Positions 25,976-34,325 of a DNA stretch of 64,000 nt are shown piece after piece. Below the pieces are notes generated by a model. That model saw only the letters and a program-made list of their open reading frames with translations. It did no database searches and was not told where the DNA came from. A program made the position numbers and the translations under genes. The stretch lies in contig CAJUPW010000002.1 in NCBI GenBank assembly GCA_910588635.1, positions 1-64,000 of the forward strand, given 5' to 3'. Source of the DNA: an uncultured Oscillospiraceae bacterium. GTDB lineage: Bacteria > Bacillota > Clostridia > Oscillospirales > Oscillospiraceae. Positions within the stretch are counted from its first letter, which is position 1. Each line of letters begins with the position of its first letter.

Positions 25976-27053
25976 GTTGAAATTGACTGCAGATCGCAAC
26001 GGAAATACCAGATACTTTTCCGCCAAACTGGGCTGGAGAGAGCATTTTGACTACAAAGAGATTGAAATTTTGTCGGCGGGTGCGATACCGATGTTGATTC
26101 CGCCTACCGCTGTACAAGGGCGCAAAAATAATGTCCTCAAGTTTGATATTTCTACATATTCAACTCTGGAATTCTATTTGACCTGTGTCCTTGGCCGGGA
26201 GCAGTTTGCGGAGCTGTTGCTTCGTATCATTGACGTATTTCAGCGTATGCAGCAAATTTATCTCAATTATAAGAATTTGGTTCTTGATCTGGATAAAGTA
26301 TATATTCAACTCAATGACAGAACAGTTCATTTCATCTATCTCCCTTTGACAAACAGCACGCGAGAGGCGACTCAAATTGATTTCTTCCGACTCTTGATTG
26401 CAAAGGCGGTTCGGAGTACCTACGAGCAGTCTGCTTTTTTGGATGAGTGCCTGGCCTGGATGGACCGCCCAGCCCCGTTTGTCCCCAGTGAGTTTGAACG
26501 CTTTATCAAAGAACATACCAGTGTTGTGGATCCGGTGGTTGCTGACAAAACTCCTGCCAGGGAGCAAAACGATGTATTGCGGCAGCGTATCGAGCCTAAG
26601 CCGAGCCAGTTTGTCCGTCCAGAGCCAAAATCTGTAGCACCCTCTTTTCCGCCGCCCGTAGGGGTACAAGGTAGTACAAGTCAACTGGGCGAATCGACTG
26701 CTGGCGGTACTGTTCTTCTTTGCGAAAATGAGCCGCAACTGCCAAAAGTCCGTTTCTTTATCCAGCGGCTCCAGCCCGAGGAGCGGGTCGAACTGACCAG
26801 TTTCCCGTTCTTGGTTGGGACGGAACTGGGTAGCGTAGCATATTGTGTTTCTGGTAATGCAGCTGTGAGCCGGCGCCATGCAGAATTTATATTCGAGGAT
26901 GAAGAGTGTTTTGTGGTTGATCAGAAATCAACCAATAAGACTTATATCAATGACTGTGCAATCCCACCGCTTATTCCCCAGCAGCTGAAGGATGGGGATG
27001 TGATTCGGTTGGGAAATGAAAAATTCCGTTTTATTCGAGAGGAGCTGGCCTGA
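25968..27053 (+). CDS. FHA-domain protein with N-terminal DUF6382-like region
   Basis: This 361-residue soluble protein starts GTG at 25968, overlapping the previous stop. Residues 1-180 look like the DUF6382 family (YSTLEFYLTCVLGREQFAELL, YLPLTNSTRE), and a Pro-rich linker follows. A C-terminal FHA domain covers ~278-352 (FLVGTELGSVAYCV, SRRHAEF, STNKTYIN). FHA domains bind phosphothreonine peptides. In this block a Ser/Thr kinase, a PP2C phosphatase and a TxxL-rich membrane protein are also coded, so it is a good candidate reader for that signal. It overlaps the phosphatase start by one base. Confidence 0.85.
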   Translation: MNELKLTADRNGNTRYFSAKLGWREHFDYKEIEILSAGAIPMLIPPTAVQGRKNNVLKFDISTYSTLEFYLTCVLGREQFAELLLRIIDVFQRMQQIYLNYKNLVLDLDKVYIQLNDRTVHFIYLPLTNSTREATQIDFFRLLIAKAVRSTYEQSAFLDECLAWMDRPAPFVPSEFERFIKEHTSVVDPVVADKTPAREQNDVLRQRIEPKPSQFVRPEPKSVAPSFPPPVGVQGSTSQLGESTAGGTVLLCENEPQLPKVRFFIQRLQPEERVELTSFPFLVGTELGSVAYCVSGNAAVSRRHAEFIFEDEECFVVDQKSTNKTYINDCAIPPLIPQQLKDGDVIRLGNEKFRFIREELA

Positions 27054-27973
27054 TGGAATACCTGGTGGCGGCATACACGGACACTGGTATACGAAAGGAA
27101 ACCAACCAGGATAGCATTTGCATCCGTCGTGCCGCTGTATCTGGCAGAGGTGAGGCGGTCCTCGCTGTTGTGTGTGACGGAATGGGCGGACTGAAAAAGG
27201 GAGAAGTAGCCAGCGCCACAGCAGTCAACGCCTTCGGAACGTGGTTTGATGCTAACCTTTCCCGCCTGCCATCCTTTGGCGGCAGTGATTTTGCGCAGGT
27301 ACGCCGTCAATGGGGGGGGCTTGTGGATGAACTCCATCAAAGCCTTCTGAGTTATGCAAAAGCGAATATGACCCAGCTTGGTACGACCATAGCAGCGTTC
27401 TTTGCCTATGGAGATCGCTATCTGACCATGAATATCGGAGATTCTCGTATCTATGAACGGAGGAAGTCTCTCCGTCAAATAACGGAAGATCAGTCCCTGG
27501 TGGCACGTGAAATTGCTGCCGGCCGAATCACAGAGGAAGAAAGCCGCCATCATCCACAGAGAAATATTTTGCTGCAATGTTTGGGCGCTGGCGATCAGGT
27601 GACACCCGTGTTTACAGAGGGAAAGGTACAAGGAGACGCGTTGTATCTTCTCTGTACAGACGGGTTGAGTCACGAAGTTTCGCCTGAAGAACTTGAGAAA
27701 CGCTTCCAGGCGGTCTTCCTTAACTCCAAGGAAACCATGACTTCTGCTTTACGGGAGGTAACGGAGCTGTGCATGGCCAGGGGAGAGACGGATAACATTA
27801 CTTCAATCCTTTTGAAAACAAAGGAGAGCGAGTTGATTGTTTCTAAACAAGCAAGAGTGAATAGGCTCAAGAAAATTTTTCATATTGGGCCAGGTGAGAC
27901 TGAGCAGTCATTTGCGACATTGCTGGAAACAGCGCAGGTCACCCATACAGAGGAAGTAATAGATTTGGGATAA
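27053..27973 (+). CDS. PP2C-type Ser/Thr protein phosphatase
   Basis: The 306-residue protein has the PP2C metal and active-site motifs in order: NQDSICI, VCDGMGG, GDSRIY, TDGLSH and ETDNIT. The Mn/Mg-binding Asp of each is present, so it should be active. There is no membrane segment; the C-terminal ~40 residues are basic and extend past the domain. It would reverse phosphorylation by the transmembrane kinase coded 6 kb downstream. The start overlaps the FHA gene stop by one base, indicating coupling and equal dose. Confidence 0.92.
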   Translation: MEYLVAAYTDTGIRKETNQDSICIRRAAVSGRGEAVLAVVCDGMGGLKKGEVASATAVNAFGTWFDANLSRLPSFGGSDFAQVRRQWGGLVDELHQSLLSYAKANMTQLGTTIAAFFAYGDRYLTMNIGDSRIYERRKSLRQITEDQSLVAREIAAGRITEEESRHHPQRNILLQCLGAGDQVTPVFTEGKVQGDALYLLCTDGLSHEVSPEELEKRFQAVFLNSKETMTSALREVTELCMARGETDNITSILLKTKESELIVSKQARVNRLKKIFHIGPGETEQSFATLLETAQVTHTEEVIDLG

Positions 27974-27978
27974 GAAAC

Positions 27979-28020
27979 AAAGCAGGCACGCTGATCCTTC
28001 ATCGTGTCTGCTTTGGCGTT
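27979..28020 (+). terminator. Hairpin between the phosphatase and the lipoprotein array
   Basis: Arms AAAGCAGGCACG and CGTGTCTGCTTT (27979-27990 and 28003-28014, one G-T pair) are followed by a weak T stretch. It probably sets off the secretion genes from the lipoprotein array, perhaps as a partial terminator. Confidence 0.5.
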
Positions 28021-28042
28021 TCAAAATGGGAGGGAGTACTTT

Positions 28043-29041
28043 ATGAGACGAGTCAGTATTTTACTTCTGGTAGCCGTAATGCTGCTGCCTGGCTGTGGGA
28101 AACAAACCGCAGCGGCTGATGTGGAGCAAACGCCCAGTTGGCAGGAGCAGTATGACTTAGGTATTCGCTATTTATCCGAGGGCAACTATGAAGAGGCCAT
28201 TATTGCATTTACAGCGGCCATTGAGATTGACCCCAAACGGGCGGAGGCCTATGTAGGGCGCGGTGATGCCTATGTTCTGTCCGGTGAAACAGAGGACAAT
28301 CTCACCGCCGCCCAGGCCGACTACGAGAAGGCCATTGATCTGGACGAAGCTAATGTCGAGGCCTACTTGGGTTTGGCCGATGTCTATATCCGCCGCGGGG
28401 AATATGACAAGGCCATCAATGTACTTCGGAACGCCTTGGAGAAAACGGAAAATGATCAGGCTATTGCCGAGAAGATTGCTGAAATGGAGGGCGGTGTTTT
28501 TGAAGACTCTAGCGGTAAAGCTCGCCGTAGCAATCACTATGAAAACAATGAACTAGTGGAATATTGGTTGTATGAATATGACCAGATGGGTAACAACATC
28601 CGTACTACATGCTACGACGCCTCCAATGTAATGAAAAATGTGAAGGAATCAGAGTTTGACGAAAATGGGAATGAGATTCGTAGAGTCACCACGTATACCG
28701 ACAGCAAATTACGCACGGTTGAGAGCTTTGCCTATGACACCGCTGGACGGAGAGTACGAATTGATTCGAAAGATTTGTTTGATGGAAGTGAGCAGAATGT
28801 CTCTTATACACTAATTACATATGACGATGTAGCTCGTACAGAAACTCGTACGGATTACCAGAGTGACGGCACTGTGCAAGGAAAATTTGTCATCGAGTAT
28901 GATGCCGATGGGGTGCGGCATAGAGCAGATCACTATGAGACAGACGATTCCGGTGAGCTTTACTTGGATTATTATGTGGAGTATATCTGGAACGAAGACG
29001 GTAGTTACGGAGGATACAATCTCTTTCAAGTAGCCCAATGA
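28043..29041 (+). CDS. TPR-head lipoprotein 1, YD-repeat-like tail
   Basis: The start ATG 28043 has GGGAGGGAG seven bases before; the track begins earlier but without a signal. The 332 residues have lipobox LPGC (Cys near 19), then a TPR head (residues ~30-155: WQEQYDLGIRYLSEGNYEEA, IGRGDAYV, ADYEKAIDLDE). The tail has tandem Y-D motifs with NxxG turns (YDQMGNNIRTTCYD, FDENGNEI, YDTAGRRV, YDADGVRH), as in RHS/YD proteins. It is exported and lipid-anchored. The tail is of the same class as that of lipoprotein 6. Function unknown; ligand or protein binding is inferred. Confidence 0.8.
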   Translation: MRRVSILLLVAVMLLPGCGKQTAAADVEQTPSWQEQYDLGIRYLSEGNYEEAIIAFTAAIEIDPKRAEAYVGRGDAYVLSGETEDNLTAAQADYEKAIDLDEANVEAYLGLADVYIRRGEYDKAINVLRNALEKTENDQAIAEKIAEMEGGVFEDSSGKARRSNHYENNELVEYWLYEYDQMGNNIRTTCYDASNVMKNVKESEFDENGNEIRRVTTYTDSKLRTVESFAYDTAGRRVRIDSKDLFDGSEQNVSYTLITYDDVARTETRTDYQSDGTVQGKFVIEYDADGVRHRADHYETDDSGELYLDYYVEYIWNEDGSYGGYNLFQVAQ

Positions 29042-29100
29042 GCGCCGAAGTATATTCTAAGCTGGAACGGTAAAGAGAGCATACACATAGGAGGAGAAGC

Positions 29101-30159
29101 ATGAAACAGGTTGGCGTCGTATTTTTAACTCTTTCCATGGTACTGTGTCTGGTGGCCTGTGGGCAAAACACGGAGGAACAGTGGCAGGAGCAATATGACC
29201 TAGGTATCCGCTACTTAGAAGAGGGTAACTACGAGGAAGCCATTATTGCTTTTACCGCCGCCATCGAGATTGATCCCAAGCAGGCTTCTGCCTATATGGG
29301 GCGTGGCGATGCCTACATCAAGTCTGGCGAGACAGAGGAGAACCTTTCTCTTGCTCAAATGGATTATGAGCACGCTATCGAACTGGACGAGACCAATGTT
29401 GACGCTTATCTGGGCCTGGCTGACGTGTATATCCGGCAAGGGGACTATGAAAAAGCACTGAAGATTTTACAGCAAGGCAGACGTAATACAGGAGAGAATC
29501 AACAGATAGTGGAACGGACAGAAGCTATAATAAATCAGGTCGCAAGCAACGCAGTAGACGTATTTTTAAATCACGAAGATATGTGGGGAAAGTACGCAAC
29601 AGAAGAGGTGGCGTTCTCAGGAACTAATACACTTCGTTTTATGGATCTGGATTTCGATGGTTCACCAGAACTTGTAATTGAATCTCCCACTAATGGTAGT
29701 GGGGCGTTCACTAACCGCTATATTTTCCAACGTCAGAGCGAGAATATAGAGAGGGTGAACGAGAGCTTTGACCTTGGAAGCGGCTGGGACGAAATAAGTC
29801 TGATGCGAGACCGTGAAACTGGAGAATACTTCTATCTCGGCTTTGATCATTTCCAGGATGGAGCAATCATGGGGTTCGATTTATGGGCGAAACTTGCAAT
29901 GCGGGATGGGCAATTAGAGGGAACACGCCTTTTCTCACACGGCTGGGATGAGCCGCTTGATTCTTATTATGGGTCTGGTTCCGAACCCATTACTCAGGAA
30001 GAGTTTGAACGTATTAAGGCCAAATTTGATGACTCGACAGAAAATGCGGATGGGTGGATTAGCGAGTCAATTCCATGGGATTCTTCTGTATCCTATAATG
30101 AAAAACATGCAGCGTTGGTGACTCTATATTGTGCGGCTTCTGCCCGTGATTATGAATAG
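29101..30159 (+). CDS. TPR-head lipoprotein 2, D-x-D-G tail
   Basis: This 352-residue lipoprotein starts MKQVGVVFLTLSMVL with lipobox LVAC (Cys 20). Its TPR head has the variant LEEGNYEEA. The C-terminal half begins NHEDMWGKY and contains RFMDLDFDGSPELVIES, the D-x-D-x-D-G-x-P-E-L loop seen in Ca-binding, dockerin-like or FG-GAP repeats. The rest has aromatic beta strands (RETGEYFYLGFDHF). Lipoproteins 5 and 11 have the same loop type. An AGGAGG site lies ~8 bases upstream. By inference it binds calcium or a surface ligand. Confidence 0.78.
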   Translation: MKQVGVVFLTLSMVLCLVACGQNTEEQWQEQYDLGIRYLEEGNYEEAIIAFTAAIEIDPKQASAYMGRGDAYIKSGETEENLSLAQMDYEHAIELDETNVDAYLGLADVYIRQGDYEKALKILQQGRRNTGENQQIVERTEAIINQVASNAVDVFLNHEDMWGKYATEEVAFSGTNTLRFMDLDFDGSPELVIESPTNGSGAFTNRYIFQRQSENIERVNESFDLGSGWDEISLMRDRETGEYFYLGFDHFQDGAIMGFDLWAKLAMRDGQLEGTRLFSHGWDEPLDSYYGSGSEPITQEEFERIKAKFDDSTENADGWISESIPWDSSVSYNEKHAALVTLYCAASARDYE

Positions 30160-30232
30160 AGATAATCACTGCTTGAACGAGTACACGTTATGAGAGTAGG
30201 AACCATAATGTAACAATCAGAAGGGTGAGAAT

Positions 30233-31126
30233 ATGCGGAAGATTCATAAAACGTTTCTTTGCCTTGCTTTGATAATCGGCTTATGTGCCTGTGGTCAGAA
30301 AGCCCCCACCTGGCAGGAGCAGTATGACCTTGGCGTTCGCTACTTGTCCGAGGGCAACTATGAAGATGCTATCATCGCCTTTACGGCGGCCATTGAGATC
30401 GATCCCAAATGGGCGCCCGCCTATGTAGGCCGTGGCGACGCCTATGTGCTGTCCGGAGAGACAGAGGAGAATTTGACCGCCGCGAAGGCTGACTTTGAGA
30501 AAGCCATCGAGTTGGATGAGACCGACGCTGAAGCTTATCTTGGATTGGCGGATATATATATCCGCCAAGGTGATTATGACAAAGCACTGGAAATTCTACG
30601 TGATGGAATAGAAAAGGCAGGAGAAAATCAAGTAATTACGGACAAATTGGCCGAGGTGGAAGATTTGGCGGGCAGTAATACAGATTCACCCGAAGATAAT
30701 GAGTCTAATGAGAGTGTAACTGCCTCCGTGGATGAAATCTTGGATTTACGTGACGTGTCGATTGAATATACAACGGATCCTGAAGCTTTTGCGGGAAATG
30801 AGGGAGCGGTGGGAGCTATGGTAATCAACTCTACAGTCTACGGTCCCTCAAACGTAAGGGACGCACTTATAGCAAACTGGTTCCTCGATGTATCGCCCAC
30901 ACAGGATGAAATAAATGACACAGTCAGTTTTATGATTCCAATTTGGAAAGAGGAGCGAAAGTCAAATCCTTGGTCTCTGGATGAACAGATACCGTTTCAG
31001 CGTGGTCAGGGCCATCCTGTTAGGCCAGAAGAACTCGGACACACGGCCTACGTCATAATGATTGGGTTGGACGAGAATATGGATGCCGTGGGCTATGCCA
31101 TTGTCAAGGAAACCATTCCTGGATAA
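30233..31126 (+). CDS. TPR-head lipoprotein 3, tail shared with lipoprotein 8
   Basis: This 297-residue lipoprotein has lipobox LCAC (Cys 20), a TPR head and then a D/S/E-rich linker (SNTDSPEDNESNES). The tail of ~130 residues has ALIANWFLDVSP, WKEERKSNPWSLDEQIPFQ and ends VGYAIVKETIPG. The tail of lipoprotein 8 (ALIAGWNQDGF, VGYLILPISVPG) matches this plan at lower identity, so both belong to one unnamed domain class. No catalytic motif is visible. Confidence 0.75.
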   Translation: MRKIHKTFLCLALIIGLCACGQKAPTWQEQYDLGVRYLSEGNYEDAIIAFTAAIEIDPKWAPAYVGRGDAYVLSGETEENLTAAKADFEKAIELDETDAEAYLGLADIYIRQGDYDKALEILRDGIEKAGENQVITDKLAEVEDLAGSNTDSPEDNESNESVTASVDEILDLRDVSIEYTTDPEAFAGNEGAVGAMVINSTVYGPSNVRDALIANWFLDVSPTQDEINDTVSFMIPIWKEERKSNPWSLDEQIPFQRGQGHPVRPEELGHTAYVIMIGLDENMDAVGYAIVKETIPG

Positions 31127-31173
31127 AAGTTTTGTGTGTGAAATTAGGAGCAAGCTAAAAGGAGAAATAGATA

Positions 31174-32232
31174 GTGAAACGAATGACATATATCATGCTG
31201 GCGTTGATATTACTGTTATGCTCCTGTGGACAGCCTAGCGCAACCGGGGATGATGAGAACACTATCCCCACCTGGCAGGAGCAGTACGATTTGGGCGTCC
31301 GCTACTTATCAGAGGGCAATTACGAGGAGGCTATTATTGCTTTCACTGCTGCCATTGAGATTGATCCAAAGCAGGCTGCGGCCTATGTGGGACGTGGCGA
31401 CGTCTATGTGGCGCTGGCTGGACAGGAGACAGACCGTTCTGCCGCACTGGATTTGCGGGAAAAGGCAATCGCAGATTATGAGCGCGCATTAGAACTGGGC
31501 GGCACCCAAGCAGAGAGAAAACTGGAGGAAAGTAGGAAATTGATCCAACAACTCCGGGCGGAGGCGGATGCCCAGCCCCTACTGGAGACACTATATGTAC
31601 GGTTTGCGGAAGACGATATAGAAGGCGCCAAGGCTTTGATGCGGCAAGCGGATTATCGGGAACTTTCGACATTGATTTCTGAGGATTCCTACCACTATGA
31701 CCACGGTGACGGCTCAGGCATAGCTGTTTACCCCAATAATTTTTACTACTTCGGACAATGGGAAAACGGTGTGCGCAGCGGGCAAGGACTGTGGATTTGC
31801 GCAGCTTTTGAGGATGACAGCGATGTGGAGAGCTATACTTATGAAGGTGCGTGGGCCGATGACCGGCCGAACGGAGAGGGGCACATTGTCTGGAACCGGT
31901 ACCCCGAAAAAATTCAAGTGGAACCGAACCACACAACCAGCGTCAAGACGGAAGTGACAGGTGCGTTTACGAATGGCCTGTACCACGGAACCATATACGA
32001 GACTTGGAATATGAACGATGGTAGCATTCTTGTTTGGTCGCCGATTATAGCAGTTAATGGCGTTTATCAACCTATGCAAAATGTGCCAGATGAGGTGAAA
32101 AACAGACAATACTATCAGGATTCTGTGTCTTCTGGTATGTATATTGTGGCATTAGATCAAGATAACCAAAGAACAGATTTATGGAATAGCGGTGAGGTGA
32201 ATGCGGTCCAAGGATTTGATGAAGGGACGTAA
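31174..32232 (+). CDS. TPR-head lipoprotein 4 with MORN-type repeats
   Basis: The 352-residue lipoprotein starts with GTG after AAGGAG and has lipobox LCSC (Cys 18). The head differs from its sisters: after the second TPR it carries ALAGQETDRSAALDLREKAI. The tail contains MORN repeats (YYFGQWENGVRSGQG, YTYEGAWADDRPNGEGH, TGAFTNGLYHGTIYE), which bind membranes or scaffolds in other proteins. The signal peptide is almost that of lipoprotein 12 (MKRMTYIM...), pointing to duplication of the 5' end. Confidence 0.8.
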   Translation: MKRMTYIMLALILLLCSCGQPSATGDDENTIPTWQEQYDLGVRYLSEGNYEEAIIAFTAAIEIDPKQAAAYVGRGDVYVALAGQETDRSAALDLREKAIADYERALELGGTQAERKLEESRKLIQQLRAEADAQPLLETLYVRFAEDDIEGAKALMRQADYRELSTLISEDSYHYDHGDGSGIAVYPNNFYYFGQWENGVRSGQGLWICAAFEDDSDVESYTYEGAWADDRPNGEGHIVWNRYPEKIQVEPNHTTSVKTEVTGAFTNGLYHGTIYETWNMNDGSILVWSPIIAVNGVYQPMQNVPDEVKNRQYYQDSVSSGMYIVALDQDNQRTDLWNSGEVNAVQGFDEGT

Positions 32233-32239
32233 AGGTTGT

Positions 32240-33139
32240 ATGCATAAAAGAATTTTTACTGTTTTCTTATTGCTGATTATGCTTTCTGCCTGCGCCAAGG
32301 TCCAGTCCTCCTGGCAGGAACAGTATGATCTGGGTACTCGTTTCCTATCCGAGGGCAACTACGAGGAGGCCATTATCGCATTTACGGCCGCCATTGAAAT
32401 TGATTCTAAGCAAGCCCCTGCCTATGTAGGACGGGGCAATGCCTATGTTGCCTCCGGTGAGACGGAGGAGAATATGGCTACCGCCCAGGCTGATTACGGA
32501 CAGGCCATTGAATTGGATGCTACCAACACCGATGCATATTTGGGTCTTGCGGATATATTTATTTGGCAGGGAGACTATGACAAAGCACTGGAAGTTTTAC
32601 AGGAAGCCTTGGAAATAAGCGGAGATACACAAGTCATTTTGGATGCAATTGAGGATTTAGAAAAAAATAAGTCAAATGATTTGTATATTGAAAATTACAA
32701 GGCAACCTTGGGTCAGTATCCAGAATATGTGGATAAAGGGTGGGGAACAGAATACACGGAATATACCCTGTATGATATTGACGAAAACGGTATTCCGGAA
32801 TTGATAATTAAAGAGCCAGAAATATGGAATTACGTAATCTATACATTTGATGGGATCGAGAGTGTTCAATGCGGAGAGCTATGGGATTCATACTTCGGGA
32901 CATATGCAGAACTGTACGAATATGAGGGGAATGGAGTCCTGATACATGGAGGTGGCATGGGCTCAGATAGAGTCGAATATATGTATGTACAGCAGCTTAT
33001 AGATAATAGGTTAAACGATGGAGAACTAAGTGCGAGTACTGAGGATATTTCTTTCGACGAATTGTATGATATGCTAGATGATTACACACCCATCAATGAT
33101 TTTCATCATTCAAGTGATCTTTCACTTTTGGGTGGTTAA
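32240..33139 (+). CDS. TPR-head lipoprotein 5, D-x-D-x-N-G tail
   Basis: ATG 32240 is chosen because it starts the signal peptide (MHKRIFTVFLLLIML, lipobox LSAC, Cys 18); the open frame starts 39 bases earlier, overlapping the previous gene. The 299 residues have a TPR head with the variant GTRFLSEGNYEEA and D-S-K in place of D-P-K. The tail has DIDENGIPELIIKEP, the same calcium-type loop as in lipoprotein 2, and then GVLIHGGGMGSDRVEYMYVQQL. It is lipid-anchored. Role unknown. Confidence 0.75.
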   Translation: MHKRIFTVFLLLIMLSACAKVQSSWQEQYDLGTRFLSEGNYEEAIIAFTAAIEIDSKQAPAYVGRGNAYVASGETEENMATAQADYGQAIELDATNTDAYLGLADIFIWQGDYDKALEVLQEALEISGDTQVILDAIEDLEKNKSNDLYIENYKATLGQYPEYVDKGWGTEYTEYTLYDIDENGIPELIIKEPEIWNYVIYTFDGIESVQCGELWDSYFGTYAELYEYEGNGVLIHGGGMGSDRVEYMYVQQLIDNRLNDGELSASTEDISFDELYDMLDDYTPINDFHHSSDLSLLGG

Positions 33140-33195
33140 TTTGTTACACACCATAGGTAGTTGTAAACACGAAAGAAAGAGAAAAGGGGATTATT

Positions 33196-34314
33196 ATGAA
33201 AAAAATCGCCAATTATCTATTTATACTGGCGATACTGGCAGGTATAACCGCTTGCGGAAACAACGCCGATACTCAGAGCGAACCAAACGCTCCTACTTGG
33301 CAGGAGCAGTACGACTTGGGTATCCGCTACCTATCCGAGGGTAATTATGAGGAAGCCATTATCGCCTTTACCGCTGCCATTGAGATTGATCCCAAGCGGG
33401 CAGAGGCTTATGTGGGCCGCGGCGATGCCTATATTGGTCTGGGTGAGACGGAGGAAAATTTGACCGCTGCGAAGGCCGACTACGAGAAGGCTATCGAACT
33501 GAACGAGACTAATGCGGAGGCGTATTTGGGTCTGGCCGATGTGTATATCCGGCAAGAAGACTATGACAAGGCCTTGGAAATTCTGCAAGAAGCATTAGAG
33601 AAAATTGGAAATGACAAGAGAATTTCTGATAAAATCGGAAGGATATCAAATAAAACTGATAATGATGATAATTCGGAAGACTCGTTCAATCCCGAAGAGA
33701 TTGTTGCTGCGCAAGAAGGCTTACTAATTCGAGAAAATTGGTACAATGAAAATGGTTTGTGGAATTATACAGAATATTATTATAATGCATTAGGGGTCTG
33801 TCTTGAAGAAAAAACAACGCTGTATAACGGTGAAGTCCAAGAACATATAAAATATGATATTCACGGAAATGAAATTTGGCACTTACTTTATGATGACATT
33901 ACAGAATATCAGAATTTTTATGACGAAGAAGATCGACTTATAAGACGTGAAAATGATGTGATAACAACATATTATTATGATGGACGAACTGTACGACATG
34001 AAAGTGATTCTACACATGGAGTAGATGAATATGACGAAAATGGGAATCTAATATTTGAAGAGTGGTCTTGGAATGATGATATTGATCGGGACTATGCAGG
34101 ATTATTGATCAATCGCTATTACCACGAATACAATGAGAAAGGCCTTATTACAAAGACGATTTGGCCTAAAATTTCAGAGGGAATCTGGAGACCCCACAAC
34201 GGGTGGGAACGCACATATGAATACGAATACAATGCATCGGGTGCCCCCACAAAAAAATATGAATACGAAAATGGAAAGAAAACTTCTGACTGGTGGGAGT
34301 ATATCTATTCATAG
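33196..34314 (+). CDS. TPR-head lipoprotein 6, YD-repeat-like tail
   Basis: The 372-residue lipoprotein has lipobox ITAC (Cys 20) and the standard head (RYLSEGNYEEAIIAFTAAIE). After ~160 residues the tail turns to AT-rich codons and a Tyr/Asn-rich repeat: YNENGLWNYTEYYYNALG, YDEEDRLIRRENDVITTYYY, EYDENGNLIFEEW, YEYEYNASGAPTKKYEYENG. This is the same YD-like class as lipoprotein 1 but longer. The change in base composition at the head/tail border suggests that the tail was acquired separately. The kinase gene starts 12 bases after its stop. Confidence 0.78.
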   Translation: MKKIANYLFILAILAGITACGNNADTQSEPNAPTWQEQYDLGIRYLSEGNYEEAIIAFTAAIEIDPKRAEAYVGRGDAYIGLGETEENLTAAKADYEKAIELNETNAEAYLGLADVYIRQEDYDKALEILQEALEKIGNDKRISDKIGRISNKTDNDDNSEDSFNPEEIVAAQEGLLIRENWYNENGLWNYTEYYYNALGVCLEEKTTLYNGEVQEHIKYDIHGNEIWHLLYDDITEYQNFYDEEDRLIRRENDVITTYYYDGRTVRHESDSTHGVDEYDENGNLIFEEWSWNDDIDRDYAGLLINRYYHEYNEKGLITKTIWPKISEGIWRPHNGWERTYEYEYNASGAPTKKYEYENGKKTSDWWEYIYS

Positions 34315-34325
34315 GAGGAGATTTT

